Shown here: positions 1-10,114 of the stretch, piece after piece
How the letters are laid out: each line of letters starts with the position of its first letter
Numbering within the stretch: the first letter of the stretch is position 1
Source of the DNA: Carallia brachiata
Taxonomy: Eukaryota; Streptophyta; Magnoliopsida; Malpighiales; Rhizophoraceae
DNA length: 64,000 nucleotides
Assembly (NCBI GenBank): GCA_021464245.1
Contig: JADCRB010000016.1
Span: 2,663,138-2,727,137 of the forward strand
Direction: 5' to 3'
Notes under the pieces: model-generated
What the model saw: only the letters and a program-made list of their open reading frames with translations
What the model was told of the DNA's origin: nothing
The model's database searches: none
Position numbers and translations under genes: made by a program

Positions 1-127
1 GTTCTTTAATCAGAAAGCTGGAGGCACACAAGCTAGAAAGGAAAAGAGTTGTTCTTTTCGAGGGATTCTTGAAAACCCTCAAATCTCAGCCTTTGACGAC
101 ATCGACATCATGACCGATGAAGTTTGA
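1..127 (+). pseudogene. ORF2 accessory protein, C-terminal part (element A1)
   Basis: Reading from base 2, the frame gives FFNQKAGGTQARKEK and onward to a TGA at 125-127. It matches the A2 copy (17210-17369) and, more distantly, the B2, D and E copies, whose cores read like GGARAKKRRSS. I do not recognise the family. The visible traits are a small size, a basic patch that could act as a nuclear localisation signal, and a fixed place between the homeobox gene and the 3' LTR. The N-terminus lies outside the window. Confidence 0.55.
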
Positions 128-554
128 ACTACTCTCATTAGTTCACATCTATCGCAATGTGCAGAGAAGTTGTGATCATCCTTATGGGGTCACAAATACA
201 GCAACGGATGGAGAAGTCCTAACAACTCTCCTTACATCACGACATATAGAGGAATTATAACCACAGCTCATCTGTCTATGTGCTGGCCTTAAAGTTCTAT
301 GGTACTAGACATTCTCCATGGGGAGGTTCAAGTTCTTTGTTTGCTAGATCATCTTCACCTAAACCATATAACTTCAAGTTCTATAAAATGTCCTTTGTGA
401 TATATAGAAGTTCAACATTAGCCGGGCTAGTTCAAGCTGAAGACTTCAAGATTCAATATTTGTTAAGACATCTCAAATTTCAAACTAAATTTCAAGACCT
501 GGTTTGGATCATGTCTCAAAAATGTCTCTCGCCAAGCCCAGAAGTGAGAGCATT

Positions 555-1343
555 TATAAACATTAAAAAAAAAAAATTCAAAGGTCTGTTGCTGACCTCT
601 AATGAGAAAAAAAAGATTTTCAATGGTCGGTTACCAACCAAAAGAAAAAAAAAACAGGAAAAAAATCTTCAGTGTTTGATGGCACAATACCACCCAGAAA
701 GCCTATAAATAGGCTGCTCGATGACCCAGCAAAGACATCAGAGAAAAATATTGCTAAAACCTTTAAAACATTTTCTTTTCATCTTATTTTCGTATTTTGG
801 GCATATACTCTCTGGACGCCACTAAGGTGGATTTTCCAAATCAAAAGGCCAAAATATTAAATATATTCATTTCTAAACTTATAATCTTAATATTTTGAGT
901 ATTTACTCTTTGTCTACCACTAAGTTAGATCCGCTAGATCAAAAACTCAAAATATTAAAATATTAAATATTTGTTTGAAATTAATCCCTATAGCCTTTAC
1001 TGGAGTCAAACCAGTCCGTTCAAGATTAAGCCCTCTACGGCTCTCACCAGAATCGAGCTAATCCGATCAAGATCGAGCCTCCCTATGGGCCTTATCAGAG
1101 TTACAGCGTCCATCTAAGATCAAGCCTTGGCCCTCAACAGAATATATTTCGTTCAAGATAAAACTATAATATTTATTTCTTTCAAGATCAAACTCATGTA
1201 GCAGTTGACGGAATCACAAAAGAGTATTGATCGAAAGATTCGTACCGAGATCGACTCCACTTTATTTTAAATTTTTATTTGTAATTTATATTTATATTTT
1301 TTGAAATCTAATTATTTAAGACTTGAAATTTACAACCCTTACA
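555..1343 (+). repeat. 3' LTR of element A1
   Basis: The LTR starts at a decayed TATAAA (TGTAAA in relatives) and ends ...CCCTTACA. It contains the GCCTATAAATAGGC TATA box near 699-712, then the R/U5 region with degenerate repeats of the type GATCAAGCC...GGCCCTCA. It is 789 bp, against 793 bp for the A2 copy at 17797-18589. Confidence 0.8.
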
Positions 1344-2125
1344 TAGTACTCTTTGCAAAGTCATTAGTAATAATGCAATCAACAAGGTGCCTGGTTAGCC
1401 ATTAAAGAAAAGCCGCTAAAAGATGTGCGCGAGGTTCAAAACACAATTTCACATATTCTCACAACTTTGAGTTTAATTTCCATGTATGAAAAAATAAATA
1501 AATCAAATTGCATTACGAAAGCAAAATGTCTTGGCACTTAATGTCTGAGAATCAATGGAAAGAAAAGTATGTGGTGGGATACAATTCCAAATATAAAACT
1601 ATTTTGTCATCGCTATTGAAAATTTTCACACATAGAGTCAATGTTGATTTACCAATAGTGATTTGCAATTGGATGGAGCCGTGGTTAAGGTAATAGTCAT
1701 TGGTAATAATGCAAAATTAGTCCATTACTGATTTATCGATTGATTGTGGCTCAACGTATGGAAGCAAGTAATACCCACAAGATCTGCATCTTTCTAGTGA
1801 ACTAGAAAATCACACGATTGATTTCAAAGACTTTTTAACATAGACGCCTCAACTATGGGATGAGTATTCACCGTTGGGTCTTTGTATGACCATTGTTAGT
1901 GTTTACTGTTCGTTGATGTTTAAAGTCTTCGGTAGTGGGCACATTGACGTTGAAAAAGTAAATAGTTAATAGACAAATAAATCTTGAACTATTTTTTAAA
2001 ATTATTTTTATCAAAAATTCCACTACAGGCACTCACGAATTCCATTAACTTACACCTATGTAGGTGAAAAAATTGACAACATAACTTCCTAACATGACAT
2101 TTATTGTGAAATTTAAAATTAAAAT

Positions 2126-2255
2126 TAAATGAGAAAAAATCATTTTGTTTTAAAAAATTCTTTTGTTCTTCTTCACCCATTACTTCATCAGGCGTATATT
2201 TGTCGGACAACTGGCTCATCTTATTCGCGCAATCTTTCATTGCTTCATTTGGCAT
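2126..2255 (-). pseudogene. Repeated exon-like frame of unknown origin
   Basis: The minus strand reads MPNEAMKDCANKMSQLSDKY and continues through DEVMGEEEQ. Related frames occur at the matching place of other repeat units: near 3206-3290 (MPTEVMRDCVNKMS), 5060-5155, 20260-20330, 21480-21570 and 23340-23400. In the 3206-3394 unit the frame also extends upstream through LIKENFGKRIYMP. I recognise no protein family. It may be a relic exon of a tandemly duplicated host gene, or merely conserved repeat sequence. No start, splice site or promoter can be defended. Confidence 0.25.
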
Positions 2256-3813
2256 ATAAATTCTTTTTCCAAAACTTTCCTTAATTAAAGAATAATTGTG
2301 AAAAATAGAAGTTTCTTGGTAAAAAATAAAACATATCCATTGGACTTACGAAAACAAATTGGGAAATGATCAATTGAACTTCAAATATAAGTACAAGAGA
2401 GTGTTTTTTTTTTTTTTTCTCTTTCCCGGTATCCAGTAGGCCTCATTAATAGTTTCACAATTGATTGATTTTTATTTTAAATACTTTCTGTTTCTATATC
2501 AAATTTTTATTAAGCACTAAATACTAAATTAAATAAGCAATTTAAATTTTGTTACAAATCAGAAATTGAATTTTAATTTTCACTCTTTCCTCAATTTAAA
2601 AGACTATCGATGGTCGTTAATTATTAGTTAAATAAGGAGTTACAAATAAAGAGACTCAAATATGATATTTTATATATGATAACCAACAGTCAATTATTGA
2701 TTTATCGTGGATTGTGACCTAATAATAGTTTCAATGTATTACGTGCGGAAGCAAGTAATGGCCACAAGATCTGCATCTTTCTAGTGAAATAGAAAATCAC
2801 ACGATTGATTTCAAAGACTTTTTAACATAGAGGCCTCAATTATGGGACGAGTATTCTCCGTTGGGCCTTTGCGTGACCATTGTTAGTGTTTACTTTTCTT
2901 TACCGCTAAAAGTCTTTGGTAGCTGGCACATTGACGTTGAACAAGTAAATAGTTAATATGCAAATAAATCCTAAATTATCTTTGTTCTCATAAACATCAT
3001 TTTTGGAAAGTAATAATTTGGTTCTTTAAAATTATTTTTATCAAAAATTCCACTATAAGAACCAATGAATTCCATTAACTTACAACTACGTAGGTGAAAA
3101 AATTGACAATATAACTTGCTAACATGACATTTATTGTGAAATTAGAAATTAAAATTAAATGAAAAAATATTTTGGAAAAAAAATTATCTTCTTCTTCTAC
3201 ACCCATTACTTCATCAGGCATATATTTATCAGGACAATTGGGCTCATCTTATTCACGCAATCTCTCATTACTTCAGTTGGCATATAAATTCTTTTTCCAA
3301 AATTTTCCTTAATTAAAGAATATTTGTCAAAAATAGAAAGTTTCTTGGTAAAAAATAATACAAATCTGTCGGACTTGCAAAAACAAATTGCCAAATGATT
3401 AATTGAAACTTAAAATATACAAGTACAAGAGAGTAACATAACATAATAAATTAACACTTTCACAATTGATTGATTTTATTATTAAATACTTTCCGTTTCT
3501 ATATCAAATTTTAATTAAGCACTAAATACTAAATTAAATAAGCAAATTGAATTTTGTTACAAATCAGACATTGAATTTTAATTTTCACTCTTTCCTCAAT
3601 TTAAAGAAGGATCGATGGTCATTAATTATTAGTTAAAGGAGGAGTTACAAATAAAGAGACTCAAATATGATATTCTATATATGATAATCAACAGTCAATT
3701 ATTGATTTATCGTGGATTGTGACCAAATAGTGGTTTCAATGTATTACGTATGGAAGCAAGTAATGGCCAGAAGATCTGCATCTTTCCAGTGAACTAGAAA
3801 AACACATGATTGA

Positions 3814-3950
3814 GGTTGAGCATTTACTCTGCTAGTTGAGTGGTCGAGGGGAGTGTCTCTCAACCCGCAGATAGGGGTTCAAATCCCACTTAATCTCGCT
3901 TCCCCCTCCCCAAATACTCAATAGAACTCCTTATAAAAAAAAAAAAACAA
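3814..3950 (+). mobile_element. tRNA-derived SINE (copy in arm 1)
   Basis: This 137-bp insert has a perfect pol III A box (TAGTTGAGTGG, consensus TRGYNNARNGG) and a B box (GGTTCAAATCCC), and it ends in an A-rich tail. It is flanked by 18-bp target duplications, AGAAAAACACATGATTGA at 3796-3813 and AGAAAATCACATGATTGA at 3951-3968. The same insertion with the same flanks lies at 22107-22248, so it predates the segmental duplication. Confidence 0.85.
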
Positions 3951-5164
3951 AAGAAAATCACATGATTGATTTCAAAGACCTTTCTATATAGATGCCTCAA
4001 TTATGGGACGAGGATTCTCCGTTGGTTTGCACGACCATGTTGATGTTTACTTTTATTTATTTTTTAAAGTCTTTGGTAGTGGACACATTCACGTTTAGAG
4101 GGTTTTGTTAACCTAGTTCATTTACATTTTCATTTTAAAAATGCATGGAGATATGTATTTGATTAAAAATTTTTTTGTGCTGCTATTGATTACACTTGTT
4201 TTTAAAAGCAGTCAATTGAAAAATAACTAAAAACTACATTTTGCTACTTTTAGGGCTGCTTGTCACTTTTTAATGTTAATAATAATTTATATAGACTAAA
4301 TTACTCTTAAAAATATTTATACAACTTTATTTTTTTATTTACTTACCTTATGAATTATATTTGTTAGTTGATACTCTTTTCATGAATATTTATATAAACA
4401 TAAAAATTTCTTTTTTTTTAACAATTCTTAAATAATTTTTTTACTTCAAATTTTCATTAATATTGAGACTTAAAATAATATCTCAAACCTTATATTTTTT
4501 ACTATCTAGTAAATATTCATAATTTTTTTGAAAAATGTTAAAAATTAAATGAGACAATTCTCAATAATGTTTATAGAATATTTACTCGAAACATTATCAA
4601 ATATAAAAATAATTTTATTAATATGATATACTAATATAAATTAAATATCTATATTAGGCATTCCATTATTCATTAGTAATAGCAAGTACAAAATTAATCA
4701 AATATTAGATTAGTTTTCACAGCAATCAATAACAAATAGTAATCAGTAATTAATAATAATAATTAATAACAATAATCAATAATAATAATATCAAACAAAT
4801 AAAATAAATAAACCCCCTTAAAAAATGGTTCATACACAAACATATCGTGAACTGTCTATGTTATCATAACTACATTCCTAAAAGGTAATAATTTGGTTTT
4901 TGAAATTATTTTTACCACAAATTAAATTACAGATATTAATGAATTCAGCTAACTTACACCTACGCACGTGAAAAACTTGACAACATAACAAGCTAACATG
5001 ACATTTATTGTGAAATTTTAAATTAAAAGTAAAGGAAAAAAATCAATTTTGTTTAAAATTCTCTTCTTCCTCTTCACCTATTACTTCATTAGGCATACAT
5101 TTATCCAACGATTGACTCATCTTATTCCCGCAATCTCTCATTACATCATTTGGCAAATAATTTT

Positions 5165-5829
5165 TGTAAAGCGTAAATTTCGAGCCTAAAACAATTAAAC
5201 TCGAAAATACAAAAATAAATTACAAATAAAAATTGTAAAGTAAAAGAAAATTTACGTGGGGTCGATCTCCGTAGATCCTCCGATTATTGTTCCTTTTTTT
5301 GACTCTGTGAAGGGCTGCACGAGCTTGATCTTGACAGAAATAATTTCCACCGCTTTTTCTTGAACTGGATAGACTGAAACTGTATCTGATTTGGATATTT
5401 TTGACTACGTTTAAGAACCGTAGAGATTCGATCAGAGCCGATCTGGATTTAATTTCACCGAGGGTCGACTAGACTTGTTCTCGGATGAGTTGCCTGGATT
5501 TTGCTGAGGGCCGTATGAGGCTTAATCTCAGCCGGATTTGTGGTATTTTGATTTTTTTTTTTTTACTATCTCTCTCTTTTTTTTTTTTTTTTTTTTTTCC
5601 TTGCGCGCTTCGCTGCTGGCTTCTCTTTTTTTTTTTTCTTTTCTTCTTCTGCTTCTGCTCTCTTCTGCTTTATTACAAATTGGGGGGAGGCCATTTATAG
5701 GCCTCCCCCACCTGCCTGCCACCAACCAATTGGTTGGTGGCATTAAAGGTTGGCAGCTGCCAACCTTGACTTCAAGGTTGGCGGCTGCCAACCAAGATTA
5801 TTTTTTTTTTTTTTTTCTGTTAGTTTACA
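5165..5829 (-). repeat. 3' LTR of B1
   Basis: 665 bp, against 658 bp for its partner at 12058-12715. On the minus strand it begins TGTAAAC and ends ...TTTACA. U3 contains three palindromic blocks: 5718-5741 (24 bp, perfect), 5748-5765 (GGTTGGCAGCTGCCAACC) and 5776-5793, just upstream of the TATA-like CCTATAAATGGCC (about 5690-5705). Long T runs (5549-5640) make this part error-prone. Differences between the two LTRs are mostly short deletions at doublets. Confidence 0.9.
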
Positions 5830-6115
5830 AATGCCCCCACTTCAAGGGTCGGTAAGAAAAATTTTTACAGAGATAATTCGAACCGAGTCTTGAAGTCCAG
5901 TTTGAAATTTGGAAAGTCCTGATGAACATTGAATCTTGGAGTCTTCTATCTTTGACCATCTCCGCTGTTGTTGGATCGCAATAGGAAACCGATATGATCT
6001 TGAAGAAGTTAGCAGCCCAGCCAATATAGAAATTGAAGTCTTGGCTCCAGGTGCATCCGAGCTTCCATAGCCCGCAAAGGATTTTTTATATCTCTTAAAG
6101 TTCCAGAGCTCTGGT
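5830..6115 (-). other. B1 polypurine tract and 3' untranslated region, ending at deletion junction
   Basis: The polypurine tract lies directly against the 3' LTR (minus strand GAAGTGGGGGCATT, about 5830-5843). The rest matches B2 24220-24505, which is the 3' UTR after ORF2. At 6116-6122 the sequence GAGGATG marks the jump into integrase; in B2 the two flanking GAGGATG copies sit at 24506-24512 and 27013-27019. Confidence 0.75.
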
Positions 6116-6116
6116 G

Positions 6117-6640
6117 AGGATGTACAGGTGACCCAGGGATGACTTTGGCAAGGGCCCCACTAAGTCGAGACCCCAAGCTTCAAAGGGCCAGGATGAGACA
6201 GTTGGATGCAGTGGCTCCGGTGGTTGATGTATGTAATTGGCATGAAATTGACAAGCTTGACAAGTTTTAGCAAACTCAATTGAATCACGTACCATGGTTG
6301 GCCAGTAGTATCCCATCCTTCTGAGTTGAAAGTGCAACTTAGGCCCCGATTGATGTCCGCCACAAACACCAGAATGTGCTTCAGTGAGAGCCTGTTTTGC
6401 CTCTTCATTGGCTAGGCAGCGAAGTAGAACTCCATCAAAAGACCTTCGATACAGAGCATTCTTGAGATATATGAATCGGGAAGCTCGTCGTTGAATTTCT
6501 GTTTTATGACGACGATCTTCGGGCAGCTTCCCGTGCTGTAGGTAGTCAATGATTGGTTGGCGCCAATCCTCGTCCTCCGCTAGACGTACAGATACAGCGT
6601 TGGCTGCTGTAGTTTCTTCATCATCCTTTTGTGGCACTAT
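6117..6640 (-). pseudogene. Integrase, N-terminal part only (B1 pol)
   Basis: Integrase joins the cDNA to the host genome. Visible here are the end of the RNaseH-INT linker, the HHCC zinc-binding region (SGVCGGH, then CQACQFH) and the first catalytic aspartate in WGLDLVGPLP. The reading then runs into junction-derived residues and stops. The second Asp and the Glu of the DDE triad, and the GPY-type C-terminus, are absent because they fall in the deletion. B1 therefore has no working integrase of its own. Confidence 0.85.
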
Positions 6641-6654
6641 CCATTTCTGACATA

Positions 6655-7066
6655 CAGCAACAACTGTAGCCTGGATTTCTGACTTTGCAAGAGAAGTAGC
6701 CAGGTTAGCTAACGCGTCTGCCTGAGTGTTTTCTCGTCGAGGCACATGCTCCAAGGTGATGCTTTCAAATTCATCCATTAGCTGTCGAGCACGTTGATGG
6801 TAAGGCGCAAGGTCCTCTTTCTTCACGTCATACAATCCTGTAAGTTGGTTGATGACGAGCTGGGAATCTCCATGGACTTCTATAGTTGGAATCTTCATAT
6901 CGACAGCCATTTGAAGACCAATGATCAAAGCCTGGTATTCAGCAACATTATTTGAACATAACTCACCGAGAATGATAGCATATGGTAGTATTTGTCGTTG
7001 AGGAGTGACAAACACTATGCCGGCACCAGCACCATCACGCCTTGCTGCACCATCAAAGAACATCGT
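6655..7066 (-). CDS. Archaeal-type RNase H domain (B1 pol)
   Basis: This second RNase H, the hallmark of the Tat clade, degrades RNA in RNA-DNA hybrids. The four acidic residues are visible in order: Asp in MFFDGAARRD, Glu in NVAEYQALI, Asp in VHGDSQLV and Asp in NTQADALANLA. It is in frame with the end of the first RNase H and with integrase downstream. It is nearly identical to the B2 copy, which has a short deletion after LTGLYD. Confidence 0.9.
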
Positions 7067-7560
7067 CCATGGTGGCAGTGTTTCAATGTAAAAGACCTCT
7101 TCATCTGGAAGATCATCTGTGAACTCCCAATCTGACGGAACAGGGTGATCTGCAAGGAAGTCTGCTAGAGCTTGTCCTTTGACTGCTTTTTGAGGCACGT
7201 AGACAATGTCGTAGCTTTGTAGGATTACTGCCCACTTGGCAAGTCGTCCTGACAAGATTGGTCTGATAAGATATATTTGACAGGATCAGCTCTGGCAATG
7301 AGACGTACCGTGTGAGCTGCATGTAGTGCCTCAGCTTGTCAATGGCAAAGAACAGTGCTAGACATGTCTTTTCAATGGGCGAATAACTCAGCTCCGGACC
7401 GTTAGTGTTCTGCTCAAGTAGTACAGGGCAACTTCCTTTCCCTGCTCGTTTTCCTGTGCAAGCAAGGCTCCCAAAGATCTTTCCTGTGCTGCAATGTAGA
7501 GAATCAACGACTTTCCTTGAATTGGAGCACCTAGGACCGGTGGATTGGAAAGGTACTTCT
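7067..7560 (-). pseudogene. Retroviral-type RNase H domain (B1 pol), frameshifted
   Basis: The gypsy RNase H follows RT. Readable pieces are NGPELSYSPIEKTC, LALFFAIDKLRHYMQ and GRLAKWAVILQSYDIVYVPQ. The frame changes more than once (around 7265-7320 and 7405-7540) against B2, where the same domain is open over 28030-28382. The shifts are losses or gains of 1-2 nt at short repeats, so assembly error is as likely as real decay. Confidence 0.8.
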
Positions 7561-8440
7561 TTATGCTTCAAAGGCTTTGCTGCAAGCTTCGTCCCACTCG
7601 AAGTTGACATCCTTCTTCATCAACCGATGGAAAGGTTGACATCTCCCAGCTAAATTGGAGATGAAACGGCGAATGTAGGCCAGCTTTCCTTGTAGACTTC
7701 GCAGCTCGTGCAGGTTTTTAGGTTCAGGCATCTTTTGAATTGCCTCAACCTTTGACTGATCAACTTCGATTCCACGATGGCGCACCACGAACCCAAGAAA
7801 CTTTCCTGATGTGACACCGAATGCGCACTTGAGAGGGTTCATTTTGAGCTGATGCCTCCGAAGTCTTTCGAACACTGTCTTGAGATCCTCGAGGTGGTCT
7901 TTGCGCTTCTTAGTCTTTACAACTAAGTCATCAACATAACATTCTACAATCTTGTGCAGCATGTCATCAAAAATTTTTTGCATAGCACGTTGATAAGTGG
8001 CGCCAGCATTTTTCAATCCAAACGGCATAACTTTGTAGCAGTATATACCTTTTGGGGTGCGGAATGCTGTCAACTCCTCGTCTTCTGGTGCCATTCTGAT
8101 TTGGTTATAGCCTGAAGAACCATCCATGAAGGACAATGCTTCGTGACCCGTTGTTGCATCGACTGTGATCTCCGTTATGGGCAATGGAAAGTCATCTTTC
8201 GGGCAGGCCTTGTTAAGATCTCGAAAATCAACACATACCCTCAACTGTCCATTCTTCTTTCTTACCGGGACAATGTTGGCAATCCACGTTGGGTAGGTGA
8301 CCTCTCGGATGAAGCCGCATTGATCAGCTTGTTCACCTCCTCCTCGATTTGTGGAATGAGTTCCGGGCGGAACCGTCGTTGTGGCTGCTTGACAGAACGA
8401 CACCCTTCTTTACTGCTAGACGATGCACCGCAATTTTTGG
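7561..8440 (-). pseudogene. Reverse transcriptase (B1 pol)
   Basis: RT makes element cDNA inside virus-like particles. The readable frame (about 7561-8403) shows VDFRDLNKACPKDDFPLP, SFMDGSSGYNQI, MPFGLKNAGATYQRAM and the catalytic ECYVDDLVV, with YVDD at about 7927-7938. The N-terminal RT motif around the start is frameshifted near 8320-8400 (a missing base beside AAGCCGCATTG relative to B2). The length and motif order are normal for Ty3/gypsy. Confidence 0.92.
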
Positions 8441-10096
8441 GTCAAGTCCAGGCATTTCTTTGTAACTCCATGCGAACACGTCCCTGTATTGACTTAATAC
8501 CTGAACATATTCTTGCTCTTCTTCTGCAGTAAGTAAAGCACTTACAAATGTAGGTCGAGGATCTTCCGGAGAGCCAAGATTGACCTCCTTGAGTTCATCA
8601 ACAGTTGCTTGGCCACCATCTTCAAGTTCCGGGGGAGCCTCCTTCACTTCACCATCTGATGAGTCGGAATCAGCCTCCTCGCTAATTGTGACATGAAATG
8701 CAGAACCTCTGACTTCACCTTCTTTGTTTGACTGGATAAGCCTGTCTTGTTTGGTGGTGGTGGTGATGGCACGTGCATCAGCTGCTCGGCTTCGGCTCTT
8801 TAGCGTGATCCGCACAGGTGACTTCTCCTGATAGCCTAAGCCAGGTCGGGACTGTGATGTTTGAGAAGCGGCGCCATGTGTGGACGGCAGCGTACCCATT
8901 GTGCTCGGGTTTAGAAGTCATAGCCCGCCTTTGCCAAAAGCTTGTATGCATTAGGATCAAATCCTTCATGTGTTCTTCTTTCTGGAAGTGAGCCGCCTTC
9001 GACTGCCCCCGTGTGTGGTTTGACGAAGCCTTTTAATGGTTTTGAAGACAAAACCGGCTCAATCTTTGGTATCGGCAGAGTGTAAGTCTCCTTCAGGTTG
9101 TGCAGCTCCTTTGTTTTGGGTTGGCTATGCCTTGCTCCTGTTTAGATCAATACAATAAGAGAAAGGGGGTTGACCTTCTGAGCGTCGTGACTTCGGCACA
9201 TAGCGTAGGACTGGAGTGGAGCTTGAAGATGCAACATCCTTCGGACGAAGTTCAGCAGGCTGTGGCAGCTTTTCATTTGTTGGAGCCTGGGGTTGGGCAT
9301 TGGCAGGTTCTTCGACAGCTTTTCCCTTTTTGTGGATGCCCCCAGTCCAAGTAGCTTTTGATGGAATGATCTCCGGATTGTCTGTGTCGTGTAGAAGACT
9401 GCATCCGCCAAATGTGATTCAGCATCATCGAACGGCTTTAAGTCAGCATTGACCTTTTGAACGCCACCATTGTAGTACTTGAAGCACTGATGCAGGCTTG
9501 AGAGCACAACTCCATTTCCATGAATCCACGGTCGTCCTAGCAACATCTTATATGTGGTACGTGCATCAATCACGTGAAATAGAGTGCTAGAAGTGAGATT
9601 ACCGATAGTTAGCTCCAAGCGAATCATCCCAATTGCTTTCTGTCCTCCTTGATTAAAGCCATGAATCATCAAGCGGCTGTCTGATAATTCATCAATGCCG
9701 ATGCCGAGCTCCTTTATGGTGGATTTTGGGATAATATTGACTGCTGAGCCATCGTCGATCAGAATACGTCGACCTTCTGTTCTTCACATAGCCTGATACA
9801 TACAGCGGCCGATTGTGGGGTTTGGACCCCAGCAGGAGATCCTCATCTGAAAATGAGATAGCAGAGTAACATCCGACGTGATTTTGGTCCGCCTGTTGCT
9901 CCGCTGAGTTAGAATCATTTGATGGCTGTGATTCAGCTGAGGTCTGGAGAGTATTGCTGACTTGATTTTGCCACACTTCTGTTGATTGCAAAGCTATAAA
10001 CAGCTGAGGGTTAGCGAGAAGGGTTTGGAGAGCTTCATATACCTTCTCCGTTGTCGACTTTTTGTTGTCGAGCGGCTCCTCCTTACGGTGTGTCAC
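8441..10096 (-). pseudogene. Aspartic protease and linker to RT (B1 pol)
   Basis: The protease matures Gag-Pol. The upstream part reads KVYEALQTLLANPQLFIALQ and GCYSAISFSDEDLLLGSKPH; the active-site segment (ILIDDGSAVNIIP type, about 9700-9770) is crossed by a frameshift near 9785. Downstream MMIHGFNQGGQKAIGMIRLE and KMLLGRPWIHGNGVVLSS are open. The linker to RT (about 8441-9140) is acidic and low in conservation. There appears to be no stop between Gag and protease in the family, so a Gag-Pol fusion frame is likely. Confidence 0.8.
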
Positions 10097-10114
10097 TCTT
10101 CTGATGGTTTTGAA

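Larger units (their letters stand above)
1..1343 (+). mobile_element. Tat-lineage LTR retrotransposon A1, 3' end only (cut by window edge)
   Basis: The window opens inside a plus-strand Tat element: the end of its ORF2 (1-127), an untranslated stretch (128-554) and its 3' LTR (555-1343). The same order recurs at 17210-18589 (A2), and the sequence after both LTRs is the same, so A1 and A2 are the two copies of one insertion carried in a segmental duplication. A PPT-like GAAGTGAGAGCATT lies just before the LTR. The 128-554 stretch holds no recognisable gene; a reading frame through it is not conserved in the other elements. Confidence 0.8.
1344..5164. repeat. Host arm 1: diverged tandem repeats of about 1 kb (first arm of segmental duplication)
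   Basis: No confident gene. Three landmarks recur at roughly 1-kb spacing: a block around AAGATCTGCATCTTTCTAG (near 1775, 2763, 3770), a block around AACATGACATTTATTGTGAA (near 2093, 3121, 4995), and a TCCTCAATTTAAA block (near 2591, 3593). The whole arm recurs at 18590-23398, and its continuation after B1 (12716-13311) recurs at 33688-34360. 4130-4850 is very AT-rich with TAATAATAA-type simple sequence. The block also resembles parts of 60900-61260 and 62345-62460, so the native locus appears to be an old tandem array. Confidence 0.75.

Noticed and set aside
280..708. A 142-codon frame in the 3' UTR and LTR of A1
   Set aside because: Its counterpart in A2 (17520-17960) is broken and the frame runs across the LTR border.
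3818..3900. A nuclear tRNA gene
   Set aside because: A and B boxes are present but the sequence does not fold into a full cloverleaf I can draw, it has a poly-A tail and target duplications: SINE.
5485..5855. Phe/Leu-rich or Lys-rich frames over the B1 LTR, also at 11726-12025, 12300-12737 and 32589-32897
   Set aside because: Translations of T-runs and A-runs in LTR and leader; no conservation and on either strand.
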